58,894 bases of DNA from an uncultured Prevotellaceae bacterium (GTDB lineage Bacteria; Bacteroidota; Bacteroidia; Bacteroidales; Bacteroidaceae). The notes beneath the pieces were generated by a model that was not told where the DNA came from, did no database searches, and saw only the letters and a program-made list of their open reading frames with translations. The DNA lies in the NCBI GenBank assembly GCA_902771155.1, contig CACXVS010000010.1, positions 1 through 58,894 of the forward strand, given 5' to 3'. Both the position numbers and the translations under genes were made by a program. Below, piece by piece: positions 44,249 to 53,675 of the stretch. Position 1 is the stretch's first letter; each line of letters begins with the position of its first letter.

Positions 44249-44887
44249 ATGATGACAAAGAAAAGGAAGCATATCATTATCGCAGTATTGGCGGCGTGCT
44301 GTCTGGCAATCGCCATTTGGTCGGTTGTGCGTTATCAGGCCAGGCGGGAGCTTTTGGAGCAGTTCAATAGCGACCTAGCACTGCGATTTGACGATATCAT
44401 CGATACTACTTATCCTTTGATCGATAATTATGCTACTGCGATTAATACCAGTGCGGATTCGATTGTGGTCTTGGCAAAGAGGGCTAAGGCTGATCATAGC
44501 CGGAGCTATCTTGATGCTTTTTCCATAGCCTGGGAGCAGTATATCAGGACATCGAATGCGAGAAAGGGTTCTGTCATGACGGATGAATATGAGTATTTCA
44601 AGAAATCACCCGTTTTTACGATGCTTACGAATTCTGGAGATAAGAGGTTGGATGAGGCAGAAGCCTTGAAAAAACTATCTCTGGCCGGCATGATGTTAAG
44701 GGAACCCTATTTTTTAGAATATGATTCTGTGATGAGCACCACCCAAACGGCCAAACGGTATATCGCTGATTGTATAAAGGTGATGGAACCCTATCGCAGC
44801 TCAAAAACGGATATTACTGCCTGGAGGGCAATAAAGCCTGAGAATTATTTCAAGATGTTCGAAAAGTATAATAAGAAAAAGAACTAA
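44249..44887 (+). CDS. Membrane-anchored protein of unknown function
   Basis: 212 residues. A basic start and one hydrophobic helix (residues 9-27, IIIAVLAACCLAIAIWSVV) suggest a single-pass inner-membrane anchor with the rest outside the cytoplasm. The remainder is mostly helical with charged segments (RRELLEQFNSDLALRFDDIID, RLDEAEALKKLSLAGMML) and no motif I recognise. It is the first gene of a three-gene operon with a DUF6057-like protein and a CxxCH lipoprotein, so the three probably act together at the envelope. A LemA-like or sensor-like helical bundle is conceivable but unsupported. Confidence 0.65.
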   Translation: MMTKKRKHIIIAVLAACCLAIAIWSVVRYQARRELLEQFNSDLALRFDDIIDTTYPLIDNYATAINTSADSIVVLAKRAKADHSRSYLDAFSIAWEQYIRTSNARKGSVMTDEYEYFKKSPVFTMLTNSGDKRLDEAEALKKLSLAGMMLREPYFLEYDSVMSTTQTAKRYIADCIKVMEPYRSSKTDITAWRAIKPENYFKMFEKYNKKKN

Positions 44888-44901
44888 TATATCAACGTTC
44901 G

Positions 44902-46719
44902 ATGAAAAGATTCATACCAATCTTACCCTGGCTGGGAGCCTTGCTGCTCATCGCCGTTGCACTGCTGAGTTTCGAGTCTGATCTGCTTTGGAAGGTGCAG
45001 CAGTACAACCTGTTCCTCGATACGCCTCTCTTCTTCCGTGAAATGATGGTGGTGTCGGGAGGTTTCCTTTCGTATGTCAGTTGCTATTTCACGCAGTTCT
45101 TCTTCCACCCTTGGCTGGGTGTGTTGCTGCTGTGTGGCTGGTGGTTGCTGTTGATGTGGCTTACCAAACGTACTTTCCGTATAGCCGAAAATTGGGCTGT
45201 GGTGGCACTGATACCAGTGGCTATCCTGCTCATCGCCAATATGAGTTTAGGCTACTGGCATTACTTTATGAAGTTACGGGGTTATTTCTTCGTAGCTACC
45301 ATCGGCACGACGGTTGCTGTCGCTATGTTGTGGGCCTTCCGTTCGTTACCGAAGCCATGGCTCCGTATGGTATGGGTTCTTCTGACTGCGGCAGTGGGCT
45401 ATCCACTCTTCGGTATCTACGGTTTAGTAGCTGCCCTGTTGATGGCTGTATGGACTTGGCGACTTTCCGACAATCGAGGTCAGAACGCCCTTCTGACGAT
45501 TGTTGCCCTGCTTGGTATCATCGCTGTGCCTTTGTTCTGCTACCGCTATGTGTATTACCAGACACACATCGATGATATCTGGACGACGGCACTGCCCAAC
45601 TTCCTGATTATTGACTCCTATCCCATTTACTTTACACCTTATTATATATTAGGCGCTTTCTTCCTGCTGATGGTGCTGTTTTATGGCAAGGCGCTGTCCG
45701 CCAAGTGGGAGAAGCCCCTTTTCAGATGGAGTCTGCAAGGGATTCTGGCTGTTGTACTCATAGCTTGTGTATGGCACTGGTGGTATAAGGACGACAACTT
45801 CCACCATGAGCTTGTGATGCAGCATTGCATCGAACAGACTGATTGGGAGGGTGTGATAGAAGAAGGTCAGAAGCAAGATGTTGAAGAGCCAACACGTCCG
45901 ATCGTGTTGATGTATAACCTGGCCCTTCAGCGTTTAGGTCGTCAGCTCGACGAGATGTATAACTTCCCCAAGGGTAAGAAAAAGCCTAATACGCCTATAC
46001 CTCTGAATATGATGTACCACGTTTATGGACATATCTTTTACTACAACTACGGACTGCTCAACGACAGTCACCGTCTGTGCATGGAGCAAGGTGTGGAGTT
46101 CGGCTGGCGTATCGAGTATCAGGAGTATATGGCCCGTTGTTACTTGCTCAGCGGAGAAACGCAGGCCGCCCAGAAGATCTTGGACAACCTTCGTCACACA
46201 CAGTTCCACGACAAGTGGGCTGATGCCATGCAGCAGTTGATCGACAACCCCAAGCTGATTGCTGAAGCACGTGAGACAGGACCTGTCTCCCACATGCTGC
46301 ATTATGGTAACTCTTTAGGTAGCGATGGTGGCAATGTCGAAAGGTTCATTATGTCTCTGCTTGCTAAAGAAGACGCTGATGATCTCTATTTCCAGGAGCA
46401 GGCTGTGCTTGGTGCCATGTGGATGATGAATCCCCGCCAGTTCTTCCTTCGCTTTGAACAATATGCCCGTCTGCTCCCCAAAGGCAGTCAGATGCCTTTC
46501 CTCTTCCAGGAGGCTGCCTATTTCTTCGGCAAGCAGAATAATATGCCCAATATCGACAGGTATCCCTTCGATAAGAACATCAAAAAGAGCTATAAGGCCT
46601 TTATGAAACAGGCTAGTAAATATGAAGGACAGTCAGCAGATAAAGGTCGGGCTGCTCTCTATACCACCTTTGGGAATACCTATTATTACGAGTATTACTT
46701 TATGAAACATTTACATTAG
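44902..46719 (+). CDS. DUF6057-like polytopic membrane protein with TPR-like C-terminal half
   Basis: 605 residues. Residues 1 to about 295 hold about nine membrane helices (ILPWLGALLLIAVALL, WLGVLLLCGWWLLLMWL, VVALIPVAILLIANMSLGYW and others). The rest is soluble and helical, with TPR-like or tetratricopeptide-style repeats (MQHCIEQTDWEGVIEEGQKQ, YMARCYLLSGETQAAQKILDNL, YFFGKQNNMPNIDRYPFDKN). The layout resembles the DUF6057 proteins of Bacteroidales. Function is unknown; the large helical domain probably faces the periplasm and may bind the lipoprotein encoded next. Gaps of 14 and 12 bases to its neighbours. Confidence 0.75.
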   Translation: MKRFIPILPWLGALLLIAVALLSFESDLLWKVQQYNLFLDTPLFFREMMVVSGGFLSYVSCYFTQFFFHPWLGVLLLCGWWLLLMWLTKRTFRIAENWAVVALIPVAILLIANMSLGYWHYFMKLRGYFFVATIGTTVAVAMLWAFRSLPKPWLRMVWVLLTAAVGYPLFGIYGLVAALLMAVWTWRLSDNRGQNALLTIVALLGIIAVPLFCYRYVYYQTHIDDIWTTALPNFLIIDSYPIYFTPYYILGAFFLLMVLFYGKALSAKWEKPLFRWSLQGILAVVLIACVWHWWYKDDNFHHELVMQHCIEQTDWEGVIEEGQKQDVEEPTRPIVLMYNLALQRLGRQLDEMYNFPKGKKKPNTPIPLNMMYHVYGHIFYYNYGLLNDSHRLCMEQGVEFGWRIEYQEYMARCYLLSGETQAAQKILDNLRHTQFHDKWADAMQQLIDNPKLIAEARETGPVSHMLHYGNSLGSDGGNVERFIMSLLAKEDADDLYFQEQAVLGAMWMMNPRQFFLRFEQYARLLPKGSQMPFLFQEAAYFFGKQNNMPNIDRYPFDKNIKKSYKAFMKQASKYEGQSADKGRAALYTTFGNTYYYEYYFMKHLH

Positions 46720-46731
46720 TTGATTCGACAA

Positions 46732-48237
46732 ATGAAGAAACATCTATCCATTATAGCCATCACATTATTGCTCTGCGCTTGTAGCCAGCAGTTACCTTCA
46801 GACTTTACGCAGTCAGAAGCCTTGCCACAAATCTATCCAGATTATGTGGATGTGACCGTTCCTGTTAATATTGCACCGCTCACTTTCGAGATGGACGACC
46901 GCTCTGACGAGATGGCTGTACGTTATTCTTTCGAAGGCCAGGAGATCATCTGCAGCGGAACGAAGGCACAGCCCGACATCGATGAGTGGAAACAACTCAC
47001 GAATGTAGCCAAGGGTAAGGCCATACAGGTAGAGACCTATTCGTGCAAGGATGGTCAGTGGACACGCTTTAAGCCCTTCAGCATCCATGTGTCGCCCGAT
47101 TCCATCGATGCCTATTTCAGCTACCGACTCATATCTCCGTCTTATACCAATTATGAGGAGCTGACCATCAGCCAACGCAGTTTGGAGAACTACGATGAGA
47201 GCGTGATCTACGACAATATGCTGAACACAGAGGGTACGCAGGGCCAGTGTATCAACTGTCATAACTACCAGCAGTATAACCCTGAGCGCATGCAGTTCCA
47301 TGCCCGTCAGAATCAAGGTGGTACTGTGATTGCCTATGATGGCAAGATCCGTAAGATCAACATGCGCAACGACTCAATCCTTTCTGCGGGTGTCTATCCC
47401 GCCTGGCATCCAGAGTTGCCGCTCATTGTCTATTCCACCAATATGACACAACAGTCGTTCCATACGACCGACCCTAATAAGATTGAGGTCTATGATACCG
47501 CCAGTGATCTGATTGCCTATGATGTGATGAAGAATGAGGTCACTAATATTGAGAATGATCCCAACGAGTTTGAGGTGTTCCCCTTCTGGGCGCCCGACGG
47601 CAAGACACTTTATTATTGTAGTGCCCATTTCGAGCACAGTGATACCACGACGGCTGACTATATGACGGTAGAGCAGCTGAAGCGCTCGAATAAGATATTC
47701 TATAATATCTACCGTAAGTCATTTGATCCCGCCACGATGGCATTTGGTCCTCGTGAACTGGTGTTTGCTGCCGATACCCTGGGCAAGAGTGCCACGCTGC
47801 CTCGTATTTCACCTGATGGCCGTTACCTGATGTTTGCCTTGGCAGAGTACGGTGTGTTCCATATCTGGCATCGCGATGCCGACCTCTGGATGCTTGACCT
47901 CTCTACAGGTGAGGCGCGTCCAGCTGAGGAGATTAACTCACCCGATACTGAGAGCTATCACTCTTGGTCATCGAATGGTCGTTGGGTCATCTTCAGCAGT
48001 CGCAGGGTCGATGGCAACTATACCCGTCCGTTTATCGCTCATATTAACGAGCAAGGAAAAGGCACCAAGCCTTTCGAGTTGCCTTGTGCCGATCCTGACT
48101 ATCACCGTCAGTTTATGAAGTGCTATAACATACCAGAGTTTATGCATGGTCCTGTAACCATCAGCCCTCAGACTTTTGCCGATGTGTTCAAGTGCGAAGC
48201 CGAGAACGTGAAATACGTACAGAAACTGAGTAAATAA
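46732..48237 (+). CDS. Lipoprotein with CxxCH haem motif and TolB/PD40-like beta-propeller
   Basis: 501 residues. Lipoprotein signal MKKHLSIIAITLLLCAC. The first 165 residues form a beta-rich domain (VDVTVPVNIAPLTFEMDD). Then GQCINCHNYQQYNPERMQFH contains a CxxCH c-type haem-binding motif with Met and His residues close by that could be the distal ligand. After that come propeller repeats of the PD40 kind: GVYPAWHPELPLIVYSTN, FPFWAPDGKTLYYCSA, PRISPDGRYLMFALA and YHSWSSNGRWVIFSSRR. So this could be a single-haem cytochrome-like protein facing the periplasm, possibly outer-membrane anchored; haem attachment is inferred only from the motif. An upstream TTG start was rejected in favour of the ATG that begins the lipoprotein signal. 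Confidence 0.8.
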   Translation: MKKHLSIIAITLLLCACSQQLPSDFTQSEALPQIYPDYVDVTVPVNIAPLTFEMDDRSDEMAVRYSFEGQEIICSGTKAQPDIDEWKQLTNVAKGKAIQVETYSCKDGQWTRFKPFSIHVSPDSIDAYFSYRLISPSYTNYEELTISQRSLENYDESVIYDNMLNTEGTQGQCINCHNYQQYNPERMQFHARQNQGGTVIAYDGKIRKINMRNDSILSAGVYPAWHPELPLIVYSTNMTQQSFHTTDPNKIEVYDTASDLIAYDVMKNEVTNIENDPNEFEVFPFWAPDGKTLYYCSAHFEHSDTTTADYMTVEQLKRSNKIFYNIYRKSFDPATMAFGPRELVFAADTLGKSATLPRISPDGRYLMFALAEYGVFHIWHRDADLWMLDLSTGEARPAEEINSPDTESYHSWSSNGRWVIFSSRRVDGNYTRPFIAHINEQGKGTKPFELPCADPDYHRQFMKCYNIPEFMHGPVTISPQTFADVFKCEAENVKYVQKLSK

Positions 48238-48240
48238 ACA

Positions 48241-48268
48241 ATTGTCCCCGCCAATTGGCGGGGACAAT
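48241..48268. terminator. Bidirectional terminator (28-bp palindrome)
   Basis: Perfect 12-base arms (48241-48252 and 48257-48268) around AATT, in the 36-base gap between the convergent lipoprotein and GH3 genes. TCTTTATT follows on the plus side and TGTTTATTT on the minus side. Confidence 0.88.
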
Positions 48269-48273
48269 CTTTA

Positions 48274-50877
48274 TTACTTGATTTCTACTTTTATTATCTT
48301 CAGATCTTTGTCGAGGGAACTGTTGCCATAGAGGAGCTCGTACTGGCCAGGTTTGGTACGCATGGTGTTGGTGGCGGCATCCCAGAACTCGAAGCTTTTC
48401 GGATTGAGTTGGATGGTGGCGGTGGCCGTCTGACCAGCCTTTACGTCAACACGCTGGAAACCACGGAGCGACTTCAGCGGTCCTTCCTTGTCGGCGAGGT
48501 CGCGGATGTAGAGCTGTACGGTCTCTGTACCGTTGCAGTTGCCGGTGTTGGCTACGGGTACGCTCACCTCGAAGTTGCCGTTCTCACCCTTGATGCTGGC
48601 CTCCCCGATCTCGAAGGTGGTGTAGCTCAGGCCGTAGCCGAAGGGGAAGAGGGCATCGTTGAAGTAACGATAGGTGCGGCCCTTCATCGAATAGTCCTCG
48701 TAGTCGGGTAGCTGGCTGTCGTTCTTATAGAAGGTGACCGACAGTTTGCCGCCGGGGTTGTAATCGCCGAAGAGCACGTCGGCCACGGCTGTACCACCCT
48801 CCTGACCAGGATACCAAGCCTGCACGATGGCGTCGCAGCTCTCGGTCTCGGGCTGCAGGGCAATGGCAGAACCGGAGCAGTTGACATAGATGACCTGTTT
48901 GCCGGCAGCTTTCAGAGCCTTGAGGAATTCGCGCTGCACCTTGGGCAGTTCGATACTGGTGCGGTCGCCACCCTTGAAACCTTCGATGTTGACGGGCATC
49001 TCCTCACCTTCCAGACTCGGAGCAATACCGCCGACAAAGATCACCTTGTCGATGCCGTTCAACTGGGCGATGGTCTGTTGGTAATCGATGGGCAGCTCAC
49101 GGGCCACGTCGATCTTCATCGAGGCACCCCAGGTCCTCACGGTCTGGAAGCGCACCTCAATCTTGAACTGCTGTCCCTTCTCTGCCTGAAGTACGGTACG
49201 GGTGGGGGTGGTGCGCCAGGTATGCAGCATCACCTTTCGCTCACCGTTAACATAGACCTCGAAATGACCGGTGCTCTCCACGTTGAGCACGTACTCACCA
49301 GCCTCCTTCGGGGTGAAGGTTGTCTCGTACTTGGCAGAGAAGTCCTCGATAGGCAGGTTGGGCGCAAAGACGTGCATACCTGCTGTGGTCACGTTGACGG
49401 GCTTGGTATAGTATTCGGTGGTGAAGGGCTTGCCCTCCATCTTGGTGTTGTTCCAGAAGGTACCCTTCAGACCCTTCTTGCCGTCAGGAGCCACACAGTC
49501 GGAGGCAATATGACCTTCCATCACTTTCTCATAGGTAAGGTCGCAGCCAGGCAGATATACGAGTTTCTTCTGCTTGGCCTTGATGCCGTCGAGGATGGTG
49601 ACAGTGTGGTTGGGTGTACCGTTATAGTTACCCCACATCATCGGTGTGTTGTCGGCGTTGGGACCAATGACGGCAATTTTCTCTGCATTTTTCTTCAGAG
49701 GTAGGATATTATCCTTGTTCTGTAGGAGCACGATGCATTGGCGAGCCATGTCGAGGGCAATCTGTGAAGAGGCTTTAGTTGACATGGCAGAGTATGGGAT
49801 CTTTGACCACTCAACGAGCGACGGGTCGTCCATCTCACCGAGGTCGAAACGGCCTTCGAGCAGACGGATGACGTGCTTGTCAACCTCAGCCTCGGAAAGC
49901 AGACCACGGCGCACTGCCTCGGGGATGCTCTTATAAGCATAGCCAAAGCCGCACTCCACGTCGGTGCCGGAGATGACGGCCTTAGCAGAACCGTGGACGG
50001 CATCGGAGGAACTTTTATGGTTCTCGTAGAAGTCGCTGACGGCACCACAGTCACTGACGACGAGGTACTGGAAGCCCCACTCATCGCGTAAAATCGTCTG
50101 GAGCAGTCGCTGAGAACCGCAGCAGGGATCATCATCGAGACGCTGGTAGGCGCACATCACCTCGCGGACCTTCGCATCCTGGACCAGGCTCTTGAAAGCA
50201 GGCATATATGTTTCCCAGAAGTCACGGGCAGATACGTTGGTAAGGTTGGCTGTATGGCGGGTGTATTCAGGACCACTGTGTACAGCATAGTGCTTGGCAC
50301 AGGCCCAGAGCTTGCGGTATTTCGCATCTTCAGGTCCTTGCAGACCGCGTACCACCTGTATGCCCATGACACTGGTCAGGTAGGGGTCTTCACCGTAGGT
50401 CTCCTGACCACGGCCCCAACGGGGATCACGGAAGATGTTCACGTTAGGCGTCCAGACACTGAGACTGCGCATCTTCATATCCTCACCGCCGAGGTCGTAC
50501 ATACGATGGTTGTACTGGGCACGGAACTCGGTGCTGGCCACGTCGAACACCTTATATAATAATGATGGGTTAAACGAGGCTGCCATACCTACGGGTTCGG
50601 GGAAGTTGGTGACGTTGCCCATATTGGCAGCACCATGGAGCGCCTCGCTCCACCAGAAGAACTTCTTGATGCCGAGGCGAGGGATGGCAGGACTCTCATC
50701 GAGCATCAGCATAGCCTTCTCTTCCAGCGTCAGACGGCTGCAGAGATCTTTGGCGCGCTCCTGAGCACTCAGATCAGGATTCTGGTAGGGATACTTCTGT
50801 GCCGAAGCGGTGAAGCAGGCACAGCATACGAACAAAAGGGCTAAAAGCGCCTTGTGAGTCAATTGAAAGTTTTGCAT
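48274..50877 (-). CDS. GH3 family beta-glycosidase, probably beta-xylosidase
   Basis: 867 residues, signal peptide to about residue 26 (LFVCCACFTASAQ). GH3 barrel with WWSEALHG, RDPRWGRGQETYGEDP, CAKHYAVHSGPE and the nucleophile Asp276 in YLVVSDCGAV; the second alpha/beta domain has VLLQNKDNILPLKK; a PA14-like insert (KGLKGTFWNNTKMEGKPFTTEYY to MKIDVARELP) and the fibronectin-III-like C-terminal domain (YRYFNDALFPFGYGLSYTTF). This form matches xylan-type GH3 beta-xylosidases of Prevotella, which release xylose from xylo-oligosaccharides. It is the last gene of the minus-strand unit; it starts 12 bases after the GH95 gene ends. Confidence 0.92.
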   Translation of the reverse strand: MQNFQLTHKALLALLFVCCACFTASAQKYPYQNPDLSAQERAKDLCSRLTLEEKAMLMLDESPAIPRLGIKKFFWWSEALHGAANMGNVTNFPEPVGMAASFNPSLLYKVFDVASTEFRAQYNHRMYDLGGEDMKMRSLSVWTPNVNIFRDPRWGRGQETYGEDPYLTSVMGIQVVRGLQGPEDAKYRKLWACAKHYAVHSGPEYTRHTANLTNVSARDFWETYMPAFKSLVQDAKVREVMCAYQRLDDDPCCGSQRLLQTILRDEWGFQYLVVSDCGAVSDFYENHKSSSDAVHGSAKAVISGTDVECGFGYAYKSIPEAVRRGLLSEAEVDKHVIRLLEGRFDLGEMDDPSLVEWSKIPYSAMSTKASSQIALDMARQCIVLLQNKDNILPLKKNAEKIAVIGPNADNTPMMWGNYNGTPNHTVTILDGIKAKQKKLVYLPGCDLTYEKVMEGHIASDCVAPDGKKGLKGTFWNNTKMEGKPFTTEYYTKPVNVTTAGMHVFAPNLPIEDFSAKYETTFTPKEAGEYVLNVESTGHFEVYVNGERKVMLHTWRTTPTRTVLQAEKGQQFKIEVRFQTVRTWGASMKIDVARELPIDYQQTIAQLNGIDKVIFVGGIAPSLEGEEMPVNIEGFKGGDRTSIELPKVQREFLKALKAAGKQVIYVNCSGSAIALQPETESCDAIVQAWYPGQEGGTAVADVLFGDYNPGGKLSVTFYKNDSQLPDYEDYSMKGRTYRYFNDALFPFGYGLSYTTFEIGEASIKGENGNFEVSVPVANTGNCNGTETVQLYIRDLADKEGPLKSLRGFQRVDVKAGQTATATIQLNPKSFEFWDAATNTMRTKPGQYELLYGNSSLDKDLKIIKVEIK

Positions 50878-50889
50878 ATTGTTTTCTAT

Positions 50890-53355
50890 TTAGTTATGTG
50901 GTTCTATTGTTACGTGGATGGTCTGTCCAGGCTTGGTCTCAACATCGTACTCATAGACGGCAGGCACGGGCAGCAACTGAAATTTCTTCAGTTCCTTGGA
51001 TTGCAGCGGCTGTTTGATGGCTGCAGGGGCCATCAATGGATTCGGACAGTCGCCTATGGCCTCCTTGAGTCCTTCGCCTTCGAGGGGCAGATAGGAACGG
51101 AGACGAAGTGTACCACCGATCTTCGAGGTGATGACGGCTTCCTGGAGCAGACCCTCCTTCCACTTCATATCGACCGTGAAGGCGCCACGGGCCTGTAAAC
51201 CCTTGACCTCACCCTCGGACCAGGCATCGGGGAGGGCAGGCAGCAGATGGACAGCGCCGTCGTGGCTCTGCAGGAGCATCTCACAGATGCCTGCCGCACA
51301 ACCGAAGTTGCCATCGATCTGGAACGGTGGATGGGCATCGAAGAGGTTGGGGTAGGTACCGCCGCGCGGTCCCCATTCGATGGAGTCGGGTATCATGGTA
51401 AGCATGTTGCTGATGATGCGGAAGGCATGGTTGCCGTCGAGCATACGGGCCCAGAAATTGATTTTCCAGCCGAGGCTCCAGCCCGTGGCCATATCACCGC
51501 GCTGCTTCAACGTGTTGGATGCTGCTGTGAAAAGGGCGGGATGGTTGAACGGTGAGATCTGGTTGGACGGATAGAGACCGTAGAGGTGGGAGATATGGCG
51601 GTGCTCATCCTTCGGATCGTCGCCGTCGATCATCCATTCCTGCAGCTGACCGTAACGGCCAATCTGCATGGGAGGGAGTTTGGATAGTGCAGTGTTGATA
51701 GCTGACAGTTGAGAGTTGTCGATTTTCAAAACCTTGGCGGCATTCAGCACGTTGGAGAAGACATCGAAGACAATCTGGTTGTCCATCGTGGAGCCGGCAG
51801 TGACGGTTGTCTTCTTGCCTACCGGACCATGTTCGGGTGAGACGGTGGGGTTTGTGACCAGCCAGCCGGCAGCCTGTTTGATGGCGCCATCAGCCGGATA
51901 TTCCTTCATATAGTCGATGAGGAAGTCGGCAGCCCCCTTCATCACGGGATAGTACCTGGCCAGGAACTCCTTGTCGCCGGTATAGAGATAGTGCTGCCAG
52001 AGGTGGGTGGTGAGCCAGGCGCCACCTGTGGGGAACATTCCCCAAGAGGTTCCATCTACAGGACCGGCGATGCGCCAGAGGTCGGTATTGTGGTGAGCCA
52101 CCCATCCCTGACAGCCATACATTTCCTGTGCCGTCTTGGCTCCTGTCTCGCTCAGGTCCTTGATCATGGAGAAGAAGGGCTCCTGAGTCTCAGCGAGTTG
52201 ACCAACGAGGGCTGGCCAGTAGTTCATCTCGGCATTGATGTTGATGGTGTATTTTGAGTCCCAAGGGGCATTCAACTTGTTGTTCCAGACACCTTGCAGG
52301 TTAGCGGGCTGGCCACCGGGCTGAGAGGAGGAGATAAGCAGGTAACGACCGTACTGCATCATCAGCGACACCATGTCGAGGTCGGAACCTTCGAAGGTGG
52401 CGAGGCGCTGATCGGTGGGCAGGCTCTCCTTGCCGCTCTTTGGTAATGTGAGACTGACACGGTTATATTGCTCCTGGTATTTCTTGAGGTGATCCTCAAC
52501 AAGGCGAATATAGCTCTTGCCGCTGATAGCGGAAAGCGTCTGGATGTTCTTCCTTGTGGGATTACCATTAATGTTATGGTAGTTGACGAAGTTGGTGGCA
52601 GCGGTGATATAGAGGGTGGCCGATGTGGCGTTGCTCACCCGCATGCTGTGCTCGCTGTCGATGATCTCACCGTCGGTTTTCACACTGACACGACACTCGG
52701 CATGAAGTCCGGCGGGAATCCCTTCTTGCTCCACGCCGTGGACGATGGCAGCGAGCTGGTGGCTGTTGACAAGCGTCGTATCTGCCAACGGACTGTCGAA
52801 GGCGATGTTGAAGGTGAGGGCACCCGTCTGACTGGCTTTCAGGTTGACGATGACGACATTGTCGGCCTGAGAGGCGAAACAGGTGCGGACATACGACACG
52901 TCGCCCTGACGGTATTGGGTGGTGTTGATGGCTGTAGAGAGATCCAGACTGCGGCGGTAGTTGCTCACTTCACCCGTCTTGCGGAACGACAGCTTAAGAC
53001 TGCCCAGCGGCAGGAAGCGCATGCCGTGCGGACCTTTGAAGAAGTACTTGTCGAGGATGGCATGGGCAGCCTCTTCCTTACCGGCAAAGATGGAGTCGCG
53101 TACCTCTTGGAGATGTGTGCGCGCTTCGGTACTATTATTATGATGAGGAGAGCCACTCCAGAAAGTCTCTTCGTTGAGCTGGATCTCCTCCGTATCGGTG
53201 CCGCCATACACCATGGCACCTAAGTGGGAGTTGCCGATGGGCAGTGCCTGTAGCCAGTGGGTGGCGGGTTTGTCATACCAAAGTTGATGCTGTTGGGCCT
53301 GTGTGGCCAGGAAGGCACAGGCACTCATGAGTAGGGTGGTGATTATTCGTTTCAT
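50890..53355 (-). CDS. GH95 family alpha-L-fucosidase / alpha-L-galactosidase
   Basis: 821 residues, signal peptide 1-20 (CAFLATQAQ). GH95 features in order: [41 protein letters not shown], the (alpha/alpha)6-barrel centre [12 protein letters not shown] with the Asn/Glu active-site cluster, [45 protein letters not shown], and [17 protein letters not shown] near the C-terminus. GH95 enzymes remove 1,2-linked L-fucose, or L-galactose from xyloglucan and complex arabinoxylan. Probably periplasmic. It has its own promoter and is co-transcribed with GH3. Confidence 0.92.
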   Translation of the reverse strand: MKRIITTLLMSACAFLATQAQQHQLWYDKPATHWLQALPIGNSHLGAMVYGGTDTEEIQLNEETFWSGSPHHNNSTEARTHLQEVRDSIFAGKEEAAHAILDKYFFKGPHGMRFLPLGSLKLSFRKTGEVSNYRRSLDLSTAINTTQYRQGDVSYVRTCFASQADNVVIVNLKASQTGALTFNIAFDSPLADTTLVNSHQLAAIVHGVEQEGIPAGLHAECRVSVKTDGEIIDSEHSMRVSNATSATLYITAATNFVNYHNINGNPTRKNIQTLSAISGKSYIRLVEDHLKKYQEQYNRVSLTLPKSGKESLPTDQRLATFEGSDLDMVSLMMQYGRYLLISSSQPGGQPANLQGVWNNKLNAPWDSKYTININAEMNYWPALVGQLAETQEPFFSMIKDLSETGAKTAQEMYGCQGWVAHHNTDLWRIAGPVDGTSWGMFPTGGAWLTTHLWQHYLYTGDKEFLARYYPVMKGAADFLIDYMKEYPADGAIKQAAGWLVTNPTVSPEHGPVGKKTTVTAGSTMDNQIVFDVFSNVLNAAKVLKIDNSQLSAINTALSKLPPMQIGRYGQLQEWMIDGDDPKDEHRHISHLYGLYPSNQISPFNHPALFTAASNTLKQRGDMATGWSLGWKINFWARMLDGNHAFRIISNMLTMIPDSIEWGPRGGTYPNLFDAHPPFQIDGNFGCAAGICEMLLQSHDGAVHLLPALPDAWSEGEVKGLQARGAFTVDMKWKEGLLQEAVITSKIGGTLRLRSYLPLEGEGLKEAIGDCPNPLMAPAAIKQPLQSKELKKFQLLPVPAVYEYDVETKPGQTIHVTIEPHN

Positions 53356-53377
53356 ATTGTTATTGGTTTGTACGTTG

Positions 53378-53385
53378 CAAAGTTA
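53378..53385 (-). promoter_or_regulatory. Promoter -7 box for GH95-GH3 operon
   Basis: Minus-strand TAACTTTG, 22 bases before the GH95 ATG at 53355. Confidence 0.7.
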
Positions 53386-53400
53386 CGAAAAAAATCCGAT

Positions 53401-53505
53401 AAAAAAAACACCTCGGGACAAGAAACGCTTTTCTTGGGCCCCGAGGAAGGAAAAACTACTAACTACTAATATAACTAAAACAATTTTCAAACTATTTTCT
53501 GATTC
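53401..53505 (-). ncRNA. Candidate short RNA or attenuated leader upstream of GH95
   Basis: On the minus strand a -7 box at 53511-53518 would start a transcript near 53505. About 60 bases later it reaches a GC-rich hairpin (53446 to 53411) followed by eight U residues, a complete terminator. No ORF lies between. This gives a transcript of about 100 nt that ends 16 bases before the GH95 promoter. It could be an independent small RNA, or a leader whose read-through adds expression of the GH95-GH3 operon. Prediction from sequence only. Confidence 0.45.
53411..53446 (-). terminator. GC-rich terminator hairpin of the candidate short RNA
   Basis: CCTCGGG (53411-53417) pairs with CCCGAGG (53440-53446), with a further inner stem CAAGAAA/TTTCTTG-like at 53419-53436. 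On the minus strand it is followed by TGTTTTTTTT. Confidence 0.75.
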
Positions 53506-53510
53506 TGGTG

Positions 53511-53518
53511 CAAAGTTA
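53511..53518 (-). promoter_or_regulatory. Promoter -7 box upstream of candidate short RNA
   Basis: Minus-strand TAACTTTG, the same box as at 53378-53385 and placed 133 bases further upstream. Confidence 0.6.
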
Positions 53519-53625
53519 CGGCAATTATTTGAAACTCACTTGCTTTTATGTTACATTTACTTTTTCTTTTGTTTCACGCTTACGAAAAGAGATATTTTTT
53601 ATATAAATATGTTACAAATCGAAAA

Positions 53626-53652
53626 ACGACCTGCCTTTTCGGGGCAGGTCGT
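53626..53652 (-). terminator. Terminator after GH10-CE1 gene
   Basis: Ten-base-pair stem (53626-53635 with 53643-53652), seven-base loop, followed on the minus strand by TTTTCGATTT. Lies 24 bases after the stop codon at 53676. Confidence 0.75.
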
Positions 53653-53675
53653 CGGTAGAAATGGTTATTTTCCTA

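Noticed and set aside
48241..48268. Palindrome as an operator or recombination site
   Set aside because: It fills the gap between two convergent genes and has T-rich flanks both ways, which is the normal arrangement of a bidirectional terminator.
51700..51735. In-frame TTGA-type repeat in the GH95 gene similar to the GH31 one
   Set aside because: The encoded segment ([22 protein letters not shown]) has the length expected for GH95 proteins at this point, so the resemblance to intergenic TTGA repeats is probably chance.
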